From Nocardia caishijiensis NBRC 108228 (GTDB lineage Bacteria; Actinomycetota; Actinomycetes; Mycobacteriales; Mycobacteriaceae), in NCBI RefSeq assembly GCF_001612825.1, contig NZ_BDBE01000008.1, forward strand, positions 1-60,344: a stretch of DNA of 60,344 nucleotides, given 5' to 3'. The notes under the pieces are model-generated. The model did not search any database. It was given only the letters and a program-made list of their open reading frames with translations, and was not told the origin of the DNA. The translations under genes were made by a program, and so were the position numbers. Of the stretch, positions 19,826-33,679 are shown piece by piece; the stretch's first letter is position 1; every line of letters starts with the position of its first letter.

Positions 19826-20701
19826 TCACAGGGGCGGTTGGTGAACGAGGTCCGTCGGCGCGCCGACCAGGTAGTTCAGCACAGCGACATCCCCAAGTTG
19901 TTCCACATCTGTCAAGCGGAGTCGACGCTGGGGGCCGCCGGGGAACAGGGCAGGACCGACGAAGCGGGGCGCGGCCGCGTCGCCCACCAGAATCGGTGCG
20001 ATCGCGAGGCGGATCTCGTCCACCAGGTCGGCGGCGAGGAAACCGGTGTGCATGCCGGTGCCGCCTTCGACCATCAGCCTGTGGATATCTCGGGCGGCGA
20101 GGTCGTCGAGCAGGGCGGTCAGGTCGAGGGTGTCGCCGAGGCAGACGACCTCGGCGGTGTCACCCAGCCGGTCACCGAGGCGGACCGCGCCCGCCGTGGT
20201 GGTGTAGACGAGTTTTGCGCCACCGGTGTGCCAGAAGCGCAACGCCGGGTCCAACTCACCCGACGCGGTGACGGTGATCTTCACCGGATACTCCGGGCGA
20301 CCCGACGCCACGCGGGTCGCCCGCCGCTCGGCACTGTTCACCAACAACCGGGGATTGTCGACGCGCAGAGTGCCCGCGCCGATCAGGATCGCGTCGGCCT
20401 CGGCGCGCAGCCGATCGACCTCGTCGAAGTCGGCGCTGTTGGACAGCAGTAGACGCTGGGCGCTCGCGTCATCGATGTAGCCGTCCAGACTGGTCGCCAC
20501 GGACAGCAGCACCCACGGCCGACTCGGCGCGACAGCGCTGGGGCCGTCACTTGCGGTTGTTTCGGCGGCACGGACAGACTCGGCCGCACCACCTACCTCC
20601 TCGGCCGCTCCGCCCATCGACTCAGTCGATCGGTCGACTGGGGACGTCTCCACGCCGCGGCGTGGATGGCCGTCGCTCGGTGCTCCGGGCCCGTCGCTCA
20701 C
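19826..20701 (-). CDS. RibD C-terminal/dihydrofolate-reductase-like reductase
   Basis: 291 residues. A low-complexity N-terminus (1-60) precedes the RibD_C fold: RPWVLLSVATSLDGYIDD, then ADAILIGAGTLRVDNPRL and HRLMVEGGTGMHTGFLAADLVDEIRL. RibD_C enzymes reduce pyrimidine or pterin-like substrates with NADPH. The conserved core starts near residue 61, so the real start may lie downstream of GTG 20701. It overlaps pabA/trpG by 4 bp, suggesting co-translation with folate/chorismate metabolism. Confidence 0.82.
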   Translation of the reverse strand: MSDGPGAPSDGHPRRGVETSPVDRSTESMGGAAEEVGGAAESVRAAETTASDGPSAVAPSRPWVLLSVATSLDGYIDDASAQRLLLSNSADFDEVDRLRAEADAILIGAGTLRVDNPRLLVNSAERRATRVASGRPEYPVKITVTASGELDPALRFWHTGGAKLVYTTTAGAVRLGDRLGDTAEVVCLGDTLDLTALLDDLAARDIHRLMVEGGTGMHTGFLAADLVDEIRLAIAPILVGDAAAPRFVGPALFPGGPQRRLRLTDVEQLGDVAVLNYLVGAPTDLVHQPPL

Positions 20702-21360
20702 CGGGTCACCAGCGCGGCGACCTCCGCCTCGAGCGCCGACACCAGCGCTTCGGCCGGGCGTTCGCCGCAGACCTCGAGCCAGTTGGCCAGCATCCGGTGC
20801 CCGCCCTGGGTGAGCACCGACTCCGGGTGGAACTGCACACCGTGGATCGGCAGGCTGCGATGCCGCATGGCCATCACGATGCCGCTCTCGGTGTGCCCGA
20901 CCACTTCCAGCTCCTCGGGCATGGTCTCCGGGAGCACGGTGAGCGAGTGGTAGCGGGTGGCGGTGAACGGGTCGGGCAGACCGGCCAACACGCCCGAGCC
21001 GAGGTGGTACACCGAACTGGTCTTGCCGTGCAGCAGTTCCGGCGCCCGGTCGACGGTGCCGCCGAACGCCTCACCGATGGCCTGATGTCCCAGACACACG
21101 CCGAGCAGCGGCTTCTCGTACTTGGCCGCCGCGTGCACCAGCGGAATACTGGCACCGGCCCGGTCGGGACTGCCCGGTCCGGGGCTCACGAGGACACCGT
21201 CGAACGCGCCGCCCTCGTCGCCGCGGGTGAGCAGGGTGTCGAGGTCGGCCAGGCGTGGGTCGTCGTTGCGCCACACGACGGCGTCGGCACCCAGCTGGCC
21301 GAGGTATTGCACCAGGTTGAACACGAAGCTGTCGTAGTTGTCGACGACCAGAACACGCAT
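20698..21360 (-). CDS. pabA: aminodeoxychorismate/anthranilate synthase glutamine amidotransferase subunit
   Basis: 220 residues. A class I glutamine amidotransferase with the oxyanion region [11 protein letters not shown], nucleophile Cys in [11 protein letters not shown], and His-Glu in [13 protein letters not shown]. It supplies ammonia to a PabB- or TrpE-type partner, which is not in this window; the mycobacterial counterpart at this locus is called trpG or pabA. ATG 21360 is chosen because [12 protein letters not shown] is the conserved opening. TACCCT ends 6 bp before ATG, so transcription may be leaderless. Confidence 0.93.
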   Translation of the reverse strand: MRVLVVDNYDSFVFNLVQYLGQLGADAVVWRNDDPRLADLDTLLTRGDEGGAFDGVLVSPGPGSPDRAGASIPLVHAAAKYEKPLLGVCLGHQAIGEAFGGTVDRAPELLHGKTSSVYHLGSGVLAGLPDPFTATRYHSLTVLPETMPEELEVVGHTESGIVMAMRHRSLPIHGVQFHPESVLTQGGHRMLANWLEVCGERPAEALVSALEAEVAALVTR

Positions 21361-21455
21361 GCAACGAGGGTACGTGCCCGGCCGGTAGGTCGTCGCATCC
21401 ATTACCTGGTGGGATAGCCTGGGAACCGACCAGTACCGGAGAATACGAGGACGTC

Positions 21456-21719
21456 ATGCCCAAGTCCAAGGTCCGTAAGAAGGCCGATTACACCCCGAGC
21501 CCTGCCAGCCGTACCCCGGTGAAGGTCAAAGCGGGTCCGTCGCCTGTCTGGTACGTCGCGATCATGCTCGGCTTCATGCTGGCCGGGCTGGTCTGGCTGC
21601 TCGTGTACTACCTGGCTGCCGAGAAGATCAGCTGGATGAACGACCTCAACGCCTGGAACTTCCTGATCGGTTTCGGCCTCATGGTCATCGGCCTCATCAT
21701 GACCATGCGGTGGCGCTGA
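21456..21719 (+). CDS. crgA: CrgA, cell-division/septation regulator
   Basis: 87 residues. A basic N-terminus ([16 protein letters not shown]) precedes two TM helices (about 31-53 and 65-83). This matches the family length and layout. CrgA sits at the divisome, interacts with FtsZ-ring membrane proteins and helps recruit PBPs. It is divergent from pabA; a DUF881 gene found between these two genes in mycobacteria is absent here. Confidence 0.96.
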   Translation: MPKSKVRKKADYTPSPASRTPVKVKAGPSPVWYVAIMLGFMLAGLVWLLVYYLAAEKISWMNDLNAWNFLIGFGLMVIGLIMTMRWR

Positions 21720-21823
21720 GACATCGAGCTGATGCTCAACCGAGCGGATTACACCGGTGTCATTCATGCACACCTGTGGATGAAGCTGTGGACAACTCGA
21801 GGATCAATGGGGGAACAAGCCGC

Positions 21824-22282
21824 GTGAACGCAGGTCGACCCGCCGACAGCAAGTCCTGGACCACGCCGACCGCCGCCCTGATCGCGGTGAGCGGCGGTGG
21901 TCTCCTGCTGGCCGTAGCGGCCATATTGGCGCAGGACGGGCCGTCGCGGCTGTTCCTCGGCGTCGCCGCCGTCGCGGTGCTCGCCATGGCTGTGCTGGCT
22001 CTGCGTCAGCGCCCCCGGCTCACCATGGTCCCCGGTTCCCCACCGCGCCTGATCGTCGGCACGCTCACCGGCCGCGACGAATACCCGCTCGACCGGATCG
22101 ACCGGATCCGGGTGACCTCCTACCGGCGCATCGGCCGCAAGAGCACCATGCTCGAGGTCGACGTCCGCCACGGCGAGGCCGAACGCCTGCTGATCTTCGG
22201 CCGCTGGGATCTCGGCGCCAACCCCGCCGACGTCTTCGACGCTCTCGTGGTGAACGGCTTCGCGAAGGTCGCCACCGACTGA
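21824..22282 (+). CDS. PH-domain-like membrane protein (Rv0010c-like)
   Basis: 152 residues with two TM helices (about 14-36 and 38-58). A PH-like beta domain follows (RLIVGTLTGRDEYPLDRIDRIRVTSYRRIGRKSTMLEVDVR). The same gene sits between crgA and ppiA in mycobacteria; its function is unknown. GTG 21824 is chosen for GGGGGAA about 9 bp upstream. A DnaA-box-like sequence (21787-21795) lies in the upstream gap. Confidence 0.78.
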   Translation: MNAGRPADSKSWTTPTAALIAVSGGGLLLAVAAILAQDGPSRLFLGVAAVAVLAMAVLALRQRPRLTMVPGSPPRLIVGTLTGRDEYPLDRIDRIRVTSYRRIGRKSTMLEVDVRHGEAERLLIFGRWDLGANPADVFDALVVNGFAKVATD

Positions 22283-22285
22283 CGT

Positions 22286-22301
22286 TGTTTCACGTGAAGC
22301 A
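22286..22301. promoter_or_regulatory. parS-like site (outlying)
   Basis: TGTTTCACGTGAAGCA matches the bacterial parS palindrome TGTTTCACGTGAAACA at 15 of 16 positions. It lies just after the PH-like gene stop and beside the terminator. It is about 20 kb from the other parS sites, on the other side of oriC. Confidence 0.85.
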
Positions 22302-22302
22302 A

Positions 22303-22339
22303 AGAACTCCCCACCGCGATGGTCGCGGTGGGGAGTTCT
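22303..22339. terminator. bidirectional terminator between PH-like gene and ppiA
   Basis: A perfect 17-bp stem (AGAACTCCCCACCGCGA / TCGCGGTGGGGAGTTCT) with a 3-nt loop lies between two convergent genes. Confidence 0.85.
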
Positions 22340-22355
22340 GGTTTCGAGCCGATGG

Positions 22356-22883
22356 TCAGCCGATGGTGACCGAGGAGATGATCACCGGTTCGGTGGGACG
22401 GTCGTTGCGGTCGGTTTTCACCGCCGCGATCGCGTCGACCACCTTGCGCGAATCCGGCTCGATCACCTCGCCGAAAATCGTGTGCTTGCGGTTCAGGTGA
22501 GGTTGCGCGCCCACGGTGATGAAGAACTGCGATCCGTTGGTTCCCGGCCCCGCATTGGCCATGGCCAGCAGGTACCCACGATCGAAACGCAGCTCGGGAT
22601 GGAACTCGTCGCCGAATTCGTAGCCCGGCCCGCCGCGGCCGGTACCGGTCGGGTCGCCACCCTGGATCATGAAACCCGGGATCACCCGGTGGAAGACGGC
22701 GCCGTCGTAGAACGGGCCAGCTTCCGAGCCACCCGCGTTCGGGGTGGTGTACGGCGCGCTGCCGTCGGCGAGGCCGACGAAATTGCGCACCGTCTTGGGC
22801 GCGTGGTTACCGAAAAGCGCGATCTTGATATCGCCGTGGTTGGTGTGCAGCGTCGCCACGGCCGTCTGATGGGGTGAGGTCAC
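22356..22883 (-). CDS. ppiA: cyclophilin-type peptidyl-prolyl isomerase
   Basis: 175 residues. Cyclophilin signature [25 protein letters not shown], then [18 protein letters not shown] and [11 protein letters not shown]. Active-site Arg is in FHRVI. No signal peptide is seen, so it is cytoplasmic. It catalyses prolyl cis-trans isomerisation. GTG 22883 gives the conserved short N-terminus; the longer reading frame is not supported. Confidence 0.95.
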   Translation of the reverse strand: MTSPHQTAVATLHTNHGDIKIALFGNHAPKTVRNFVGLADGSAPYTTPNAGGSEAGPFYDGAVFHRVIPGFMIQGGDPTGTGRGGPGYEFGDEFHPELRFDRGYLLAMANAGPGTNGSQFFITVGAQPHLNRKHTIFGEVIEPDSRKVVDAIAAVKTDRNDRPTEPVIISSVTIG

Positions 22884-22982
22884 GCAGCAATCGTGCCACG
22901 CGACCCCCGCGCCGCCGGGCACCTGGTGGAGCGTGGTTTTCGTGTTTGTGCCGCCGCGGCCGTTCTGTGCCACAGTGGTCGC

Positions 22983-23159
22983 ATGAAGCTTCGTAACCCG
23001 CTCATCGCCTCCCTCGCGATCGCCGGTGCGGGCGCGCTGGCCTGGATCGCCCGCAGCAAGCGCCCCCAGCTGCCCGAACCCGCTGCCGAACCGCCGCGCC
23101 TCGGCTACTCCCGCAACGGCTCCGCACCGGCCCCCGTCGCGGAGACCGGCGCGAACTGA
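22983..23159 (+). CDS. small single-TM hypothetical protein
   Basis: 58 residues: [20 protein letters not shown] is a hydrophobic anchor, followed by WIARSKRPQ and a Pro/Ala-rich tail. Codon use resembles its neighbours. Similar tiny membrane peptides are common in Nocardia; no function is known. It stops 4 bp before the convergent ABC permease stop. Confidence 0.5.
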   Translation: MKLRNPLIASLAIAGAGALAWIARSKRPQLPEPAAEPPRLGYSRNGSAPAPVAETGAN

Positions 23160-23163
23160 GCCG

Positions 23164-24018
23164 TCAGCGGCTCACGGACTTCTTGTACTGCACCTGAGCC
23201 AGCGGCACGAAGATCAGCAGGATCAGCACGATCCAGATGAGCGACGTGGCCACCGGGTGCTGCATCGACCAGGCGTCCGAGGGCGGGGCCAACGGGCTGG
23301 TGTTGCCGAACAGCTGACGCACCGACTCCGTGACCGCCGACATCGGATTCCACTCGGCGAACACCTTCAGCGGGCCGGGCAGATCGTTGATCGGGACGAA
23401 GGCGTTGGACAGGAACGTCAGCGGGAAGATCACCATGAAGCTGGCGTTGTTGAACACCTCAGGCGCCCGCACGAGCAGCCCGACCACGGCCATCATCCAC
23501 GACAGCGCGTAGGCGAACAGCAGCATCAGCAGGTAGGCGAGCACCGCGTCGAGAAACGACCCGCGAATACGCCAGCCGACGATCAACCCGGTCAGCGACA
23601 TCACGACGAGGCTGACCAGGTTGATCACCACATCGCTGATCGTGCGCCCGAACAGCACCGCCGAGGGCGCCATCGGCAGCGAACGGAACCGGTCGATGAT
23701 GCCCTTCTGCATGTCCTCGGCCAAACCGGCACCGGTGAACGACGCACCGAACACCACGGTCTGGACGAAGATGCCCGCGATCAGGAACTCGCGGTATCCG
23801 CCCTCCAGCCCCGGCACTTTGATCGCCGAGCCGAAGACATAGGCGAACATCAGCACGAACATGATCGGCGACATGGTCGTGAAGATCAGCACGTCGGGTA
23901 CGCGCTTGATCTTGATGACATTGCGCTTGGCGATCGTGAGACTGTCGCTGACCACCATCGACAGCCGTTCGCTCAGCCCCGGCTCGGTCACCGGCGTCTT
24001 GTCCATCGTGACGCTCAT
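23164..24018 (-). CDS. ABC-2-type drug exporter permease (DrrB-like)
   Basis: 284 residues with about six TM helices. The ABC-2 signature region is [26 protein letters not shown], followed by [23 protein letters not shown]. It forms the membrane part of a DrrAB-type (daunorubicin-resistance-like) exporter with the ATPase encoded upstream, overlapping by ATGA. The substrate is unknown. A longer frame upstream is a shadow of the ATPase gene. Confidence 0.92.
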   Translation of the reverse strand: MSVTMDKTPVTEPGLSERLSMVVSDSLTIAKRNVIKIKRVPDVLIFTTMSPIMFVLMFAYVFGSAIKVPGLEGGYREFLIAGIFVQTVVFGASFTGAGLAEDMQKGIIDRFRSLPMAPSAVLFGRTISDVVINLVSLVVMSLTGLIVGWRIRGSFLDAVLAYLLMLLFAYALSWMMAVVGLLVRAPEVFNNASFMVIFPLTFLSNAFVPINDLPGPLKVFAEWNPMSAVTESVRQLFGNTSPLAPPSDAWSMQHPVATSLIWIVLILLIFVPLAQVQYKKSVSR

Positions 24019-25010
24019 CGGCTCTGTCCTTCCTTGACGCCCGCCTTCTCGGCATCCCCGGCGACGAGTTCTTCGGCCTCGTGCCCGGTGAGGGTGAGGA
24101 ATACGTCGTCCAGCGAGGGCCTGCGCAGGGCCACGTCGTTGATCTGGACCTTGTGCTCGGTGAGCCTGCCGATGGCGGTGACGAGGTCCTGGGAACCGTC
24201 GGCCACCGGCACGGTGATCTTGCGCAGACCGGGCTCGATATGGATTTCGCCGTCGGCAAGACCGCTGAGCACCTGTTTGGCGTCGGTGAGCTGGTCGGCG
24301 GTGGCGACGGTGAGTTCGATCCGGTCGCCGCCGACGAGCGCCTTGAGTTCGTCGGCGGTGCCGCGTGCGATGACGGTGCCTCGGTCGATCACCGCGATGG
24401 AATCGGCCAGGCGGTCGGCCTCTTCCATGTACTGCGTGGTGAGCAGCAGGGTGGTGCCGCCGGAGACGAGTTCCTCGATCACGTCCCACAGGTCAAGACG
24501 CGCGCGTGGGTCGAGACCGGTGGTCGGTTCGTCGAGGAACAGCACGGGCGGGTTGGCGACCAGCGCGCCCGCGAGGTCGAGGCGCCTGCGCATACCGCCG
24601 GAATAGCCCTTCACCGGGCGATCGGCCGCATCGGTGAGCCGGAAGCGTTCCAGCAGCTCACGGGCCCGTTCCTTGCTGCGCTGGGTGCCGAGGTGATAGA
24701 GCCTGCCGACCATTTCGAGGTTCTCGAAACCGGTCAGGTACTCGTCGACGGCGGCGTACTGGCCCGACGCGCCGATGCGTGAGCGCAGCGCCTGGGGATT
24801 GTTGATGACGTCGACCCCGGCCACGGTGGCCCGGCCTTCGTCGGGGACGAGCAGTGTGGTGAGTACACGGACAGTCGTGGTCTTTCCCGCGCCGTTCGGG
24901 CCGAGAAGTGCGGTGACGGTGCCTTCGGGGACGGAGAGATCCAGCCCGTCCAGTGCGGTGAGCTGTCCGTACCGTTTGACCAGACCCTCGGCGACGATTG
25001 CGTCGGGCAT
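24015..25010 (-). CDS. ABC exporter ATPase (DrrA-like)
   Basis: 331 residues. Walker A GPNGAGKTT is near residue 36, Q-loop ASGQYAAVDEYLTGFENLEM, signature YSGGMRRRLDLA, Walker B VLFLDEPTTGLDPRAR, and H-loop replaced by TTQYMEEAD. The Gln in that place is normal for DrrA-type pumps. The C-terminal DUF4162-like tail (about 240-310) is present. It couples ATP hydrolysis to export by the DrrB-like permease. The start is ATG 25010. Confidence 0.93.
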   Translation of the reverse strand: MPDAIVAEGLVKRYGQLTALDGLDLSVPEGTVTALLGPNGAGKTTTVRVLTTLLVPDEGRATVAGVDVINNPQALRSRIGASGQYAAVDEYLTGFENLEMVGRLYHLGTQRSKERARELLERFRLTDAADRPVKGYSGGMRRRLDLAGALVANPPVLFLDEPTTGLDPRARLDLWDVIEELVSGGTTLLLTTQYMEEADRLADSIAVIDRGTVIARGTADELKALVGGDRIELTVATADQLTDAKQVLSGLADGEIHIEPGLRKITVPVADGSQDLVTAIGRLTEHKVQINDVALRRPSLDDVFLTLTGHEAEELVAGDAEKAGVKEGQSR

Positions 25011-25581
25011 GATTCTCCTGATGTCGTAGTTCGCGAACCCTTGCTTGGCCCAAGTATTGCCCCACCCACCGACAAGTCGCATCCCCATTTCGGGTGGTTC
25101 GCGATGGCGGATGTACAAATCTGTTCGACATGCCGAGTGCACGCGACACGCGACGAATCGGACTGATTTTCGGCGATCCGCGAGCCGACGGGCCGGGAAT
25201 CCGATGGAACCGACATCGCCGCCGATCAGCACACGTTCCGCGCAGCCGGGGCGTAAAACCTTGCGTACCAGCGGCTTCGGCTGCTCATCTGAGGTTTGTG
25301 ATGTGTCACAACACCGCAGCACCCACCCTGCGGCTTCGACCGAAGACCACCCGACGGGCCGCGACACGAAAAATTCTCGGAAACTGATCCGTTGCGCGTA
25401 CACGATTTCCGCGCGGATCGCGTAGGATCGTTCACGTCGGCCCCTCCCCCCCGGGCCGACCCTACGCGGGCCTCGGCTAACTCCCCCCCTTCGCCGAGGC
25501 CCGCTCCCCATTTTCCGGCAAGGGTGCAGTTCCATCCCCCAGCAGCCGGGTTCCGGCCGACGCGAGACGGCACTAGAGCGG
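25011..25581. other. 571-bp gap without a recognised gene
   Basis: The gap lies between the ABC ATPase start and the acyl-CoA dehydrogenase-like gene stop. It contains a C-rich run near 25440 and no credible ORF, RNA or repeat that I can recognise. It should hold the promoter of the ABC operon. Confidence 0.5.
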
Positions 25582-26520
25582 TCAGCGATCCTCGTGGCCC
25601 TCGGGTGCCCCGACGGCCTCTTCCGCCACCGTGCGCCAGGCGGTAGCCAGCCGGGCCGCGCGAACCTTCCCGGCCACCCCGAGCAACGGCACATCCCGCT
25701 CCCAGCGCTGCCTGATCTCGCTCGGCACCCGATCCCACTGCGGTTCGAGTTCGGTGAGCAGCGCGGCGCAGCGGTCGAAGACACCGCCGAGCGCGATGTG
25801 CACCCCCGCCGACCCAGCCGGTTCGGCCCCGAGCCCACGCACGGCCGCAAACAACGCCAGCAGGGCCGTGAGCGCGTCAGCGGGCCACTGTGCCTGTCTG
25901 CCTACCCGCACGAGCTGACCGAGCACAGCGGCGAGCACATGCAGATCCTCGACAGTGCGGAACGGTTTCAGGTAGTCGGCGTACCCGTCACCGGGCAGCG
26001 CCGCACCGGGCGCATCGGCGAAAGTGACGGTGGCGTGCGGGATCTCCGGCGCGAACGGCAACGGCGGCAGCGGGGTCACCGTCGCCAGGGGACCGGCCGC
26101 GACGAGCACGGCGCGCAGCCTCGGCTTGCCGTCGGATCGCGAACCGGCACGGGCGATCACGATGAACCGGGTGGCGAAGGCGCCGAGGGTGGCGAACGAT
26201 TTGGTGCCGGTCACCGCCCCCTCATCGGTGACGCTGGTCGTCATCGCCGACGGCCGCGCTCCCCCGGCCTCGGACGCGCACATCGAACTCAGTTCGTCGG
26301 GAGCGAGCGCGGGCACCAAGGCGTGCAACGCTTCCTGATATCCGCCGAGAAACGCGGGACCCAATGCGACACTGTCGAATCCGGCCACAGCGGCCCGGTC
26401 GACGGAATCGGTGAAACCCGCGCAGCGAGCGCGGTGACGAGCCCAGTCCGCCGCGAAATCCGCCGAATCGGCGTCGCCGGGGACGGCGGTGAGAAGGAAA
26501 TCGAAAACCGAGGAATTCAC
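25582..26520 (-). CDS. acyl-CoA dehydrogenase-like protein, short and divergent
   Basis: 312 residues. The middle part carries ACAD-like motifs (SSMCASEAGGARPSAMTTSVTDEG, then VTGTKSFATLGAFATRFIVIARAG). The N-terminal helical domain and C-terminal part are shorter than the usual 380-400 residues. The catalytic glutamate region is not recognisable. It may bind FAD without being a standard dehydrogenase. The start is GTG 26520, immediately upstream of tRNA-Ala. Confidence 0.65.
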   Translation of the reverse strand: MNSSVFDFLLTAVPGDADSADFAADWARHRARCAGFTDSVDRAAVAGFDSVALGPAFLGGYQEALHALVPALAPDELSSMCASEAGGARPSAMTTSVTDEGAVTGTKSFATLGAFATRFIVIARAGSRSDGKPRLRAVLVAAGPLATVTPLPPLPFAPEIPHATVTFADAPGAALPGDGYADYLKPFRTVEDLHVLAAVLGQLVRVGRQAQWPADALTALLALFAAVRGLGAEPAGSAGVHIALGGVFDRCAALLTELEPQWDRVPSEIRQRWERDVPLLGVAGKVRAARLATAWRTVAEEAVGAPEGHEDR

Positions 26521-26525
26521 AGAAG

Positions 26526-26598
26526 TGGAGCCTAGGGGAATCGAACCCCTAACCCCTGCCTTGCAAAGGCAGTGCTCTGCCAATTGAGCTAAGGCCCC
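26526..26598 (-). tRNA. tRNA-Ala (anticodon TGC)
   Basis: Minus-strand acceptor GGGGCCT/AGGCTCC, D arm AGCTCAATTGGCAGAGC, anticodon arm CTGCC-TTTGCAA-GGCAG (anticodon TGC) and T arm AGGGGTTCGATTCCCCT. No CCA is encoded. Confidence 0.96.
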
Positions 26599-26629
26599 TT
26601 ACCGGTGGTGTACCGGCTGGCAACCCGAA

Positions 26630-26737
26630 TCAGCGGGTGGTGACCTCACGCCAGAGATCGGCTTCGTCGCGCTTGCGGAATTTGGTGATACCGATGAGAA
26701 CCGCGATCACAACACCGACCGTGAGGACAATCTTCAT
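26630..26737 (-). CDS. DLW-39 family small protein
   Basis: 35 residues: MKIVLTVGVVIAVLIGITKF is a single TM segment, followed by a charged tail ending EADLWREVTTR. It carries the Asp-Leu-Trp of the actinobacterial DLW-39 family. It lies between tRNA-Ile and tRNA-Ala, the conserved position for this family. GGTGGGAATC precedes ATG. Function unknown. Confidence 0.8.
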   Translation of the reverse strand: MKIVLTVGVVIAVLIGITKFRKRDEADLWREVTTR

Positions 26738-26766
26738 GATTCCCACCCTACTGTGATGTTCGGGAG

Positions 26767-26840
26767 TGGGCCTAGGAGGACTTGAACCTCCGACCTCTTC
26801 GTTATCAGCGAAGCGCTCTAACCGCCTGAGCTATAGGCCC
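26767..26840 (-). tRNA. tRNA-Ile (anticodon GAT)
   Basis: Minus-strand acceptor GGGCCTA/TAGGCCC, D arm AGCTCAGGCGGTTAGAGC, anticodon arm CTTCG-CTGATAA-CGAAG (GAT) and T arm GGAGGTTCAAGTCCTCC. It precedes tRNA-Ala, the same pairing as in mycobacteria downstream of gyrA. Confidence 0.96.
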
Positions 26841-26920
26841 GTACTCGTTTCCGATCCCCTGCCGGAGCAGTGAACCGCAACGAGACACGAGGTTACCTTA
26901 CCCGCCCACCGATAACCAAA

Positions 26921-26959
26921 ACGGCCGGTCAGAGCCAGTTTCCTGGTCCGACCGGCCGT
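26921..26959 (-). terminator. Rho-independent-like terminator after DUF3566 gene
   Basis: ACGGCCGGTC/GACCGGCCGT forms a 10-bp stem with an inner CCAG-GAAA-CTGG hairpin. On the minus strand it is followed by TTTGGTT. It ends the gyrB-gyrA-DUF3566 transcription unit. Confidence 0.8.
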
Positions 26960-26977
26960 GCCGGAAAACGCCTGTTT

Positions 26978-28003
26978 CTAGTCCGGATCGGCCAGGGTCA
27001 CCTGGATGCCACCGACCAGATCGCAGCACTGGTTGTAGATGAACACACCGACCGTTGCCAGCGCGGTGAACAGCACCACGTTGATGAGCCCGATGACACC
27101 GGCGTACCCGAAGATCGTGCCCGCGTCGATCAGGCCGCCACCCGAGGTGCCCTCCTGGTTGAACATCTCGCCGAGCGAGTTGTCCAGGTTGTCCCACACA
27201 CCCATGCCCGCGAGCACGATGTAGAGCAGGCCAACGGCGACCATCCACACGAAGAACAGCGCCACGCTGATCACCAGCGTGATCTTCAGCGTCGACCACG
27301 GGTCGATGCGGCGGATCTGCACCGTCGCGCGCAGCGGCTCCCCCGACGCGGCGGCCGCGATGGCCACCGGAGCGGCGGGCGACACCTGACCCGAGGCGGC
27401 CGCGGCCCGCGCGGACGGACCGCTCTGCGGCTGCGGCGGCGCCATCGGCAGCCCGGTGTTGGCCATCGGCAGGTCCGAGGCCGGATGACGCACATCCGAT
27501 AGGTCGGGCATGTCCTTGACCAGCTCGGGACGCGCGATGCTTCGGGTCGGCCCGTCGATGCCGACGGACTTCACCATCGCGGCTTCCTTGCGTGCCGCCT
27601 TGGCCGCCAGGTCGGCGGTGGTGCGCGCGTTGGACGGCCCGCTGCCCTTGAGGCCGCCGCCACCCTGACCGCCCGAGGTCGGGCGCCCCTGGCTCGGCGC
27701 CTCACCAGGCCGGTACAGGTTGGACTGCGGCTCCCGCTGCGGCAGCTGCGCCCAGCCGTCCTGGTAGGGCGATTTACCCTTGCCGTTGCCCGAGCCGTTG
27801 GCAGGCCCGTTCGACTCGGTACCCATCCGCACGGTGGCCTGGTCGAACGATTCGTCCCCGGCGCCACCGGATTCCGGTGCTTTGGCGCCCTCGGCCGCAC
27901 CCTGACGTGGGATCGGCCGCGGCTGGATCGGAGACGAGGCGACCCGCTCGGTGACGCCGTTGGTCTGGTTCCGATCGTCGTTCGACTGATTCGGTGTGGT
28001 CAA
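26978..28003 (-). CDS. DUF3566 membrane protein downstream of gyrA
   Basis: 341 residues. The N-terminal two-thirds is polar, disordered and Pro/Gly/Gln-rich. The C-terminal DUF3566 domain (about 225-341; ATVQIRRIDPWSTLKITLVISVALFFVWM) has two TM helices separated by an extracytoplasmic loop with GEMFNQ. In mycobacteria the same gene (Rv0007) follows gyrA and is linked to the divisome. It is co-transcribed with gyrA (39-bp gap) and ends at a terminator. Confidence 0.92.
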   Translation of the reverse strand: MTTPNQSNDDRNQTNGVTERVASSPIQPRPIPRQGAAEGAKAPESGGAGDESFDQATVRMGTESNGPANGSGNGKGKSPYQDGWAQLPQREPQSNLYRPGEAPSQGRPTSGGQGGGGLKGSGPSNARTTADLAAKAARKEAAMVKSVGIDGPTRSIARPELVKDMPDLSDVRHPASDLPMANTGLPMAPPQPQSGPSARAAAASGQVSPAAPVAIAAAASGEPLRATVQIRRIDPWSTLKITLVISVALFFVWMVAVGLLYIVLAGMGVWDNLDNSLGEMFNQEGTSGGGLIDAGTIFGYAGVIGLINVVLFTALATVGVFIYNQCCDLVGGIQVTLADPD

Positions 28004-28042
28004 TGGAATCCTCAGATCCGTTCGTTGCCGCCGCTGGTTGGG

Positions 28043-30553
<2,511 letters not shown>

Positions 30554-30604
30554 CGAATCTCCTTAGAGGGCTGACGTATTCGCGGGCGCAGGGCGCAGCA
30601 CCGC

Positions 30605-33010
<2,406 letters not shown>

Positions 33011-33547
33011 CTATCCGTAGGTGTCGCGTGGACCCCGGCCCTTGATGTGGCGTTCGCCCTTGCGCCAGCTCGGCGCCGCTGGACCGGTGATGCGCAGGGA
33101 GGTGACCACACCCTGCCCGACCGCCGCGTTGATCTTGGCGAGGATCTGGCTCTGCAACATTCGTAGCTGCGTGGCCCAGGCCGTCGACTCCGCCGCGATC
33201 TTGAGTACACCGTTCTCCAGCGTCACCGGAGTGGCGTGCGCGGCGATGTCCTCACCGACCACGCTCGACCAGCGACCGAAGACCATGCCCTCGGAAACCT
33301 TGCCTGACCAGCCACGACTCTTCGCGATCGAGCCCGCGAGCGCGGACAACAGCTGGGGATCGCGCGCGTCGGGGCCCGCACCGGACCAGCCGCTGCGGCG
33401 CCGTCCACCCGCGCGCAGCTTGCGCACCGGCGACGCCCGCCCCTGCCCGACCGACTTGCCACTGGCCTTGGCCGCCGCCCGGGCTTCCTCGAGGGCGCGG
33501 CGGGCCAGATCGATCCCGCGCAGTTCCGCTTCCGGCTCGTCCTGCAC
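33011..33547 (-). CDS. dciA: DciA (DUF721), replicative helicase loader/operator
   Basis: 178 residues from GTG 33547. A basic, flexible N-terminus (1-85) precedes a KH-like DUF721 domain (about 86-165) with [27 protein letters not shown] and [21 protein letters not shown]. DciA is the ancestral bacterial helicase loader and acts on DnaB at initiation. The gene between recF and gyrB is conserved in actinobacteria (Rv0004). A longer frame to 33664 has no conserved residues. Confidence 0.9.
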   Translation of the reverse strand: MQDEPEAELRGIDLARRALEEARAAAKASGKSVGQGRASPVRKLRAGGRRRSGWSGAGPDARDPQLLSALAGSIAKSRGWSGKVSEGMVFGRWSSVVGEDIAAHATPVTLENGVLKIAAESTAWATQLRMLQSQILAKINAAVGQGVVTSLRITGPAAPSWRKGERHIKGRGPRDTYG

Positions 33548-33679
33548 GCGGTCCCACCTTCCGGTCTCGAGGCTTGTCGGTCGTTTCGGGAGTCTACGCC
33601 GGATGCCCGACTGCGCCGCTGCGCACCGATCCGGCATCGGGCCAGCATGTGCACGGTTTTCCACAGGGCCTGTTGATAA

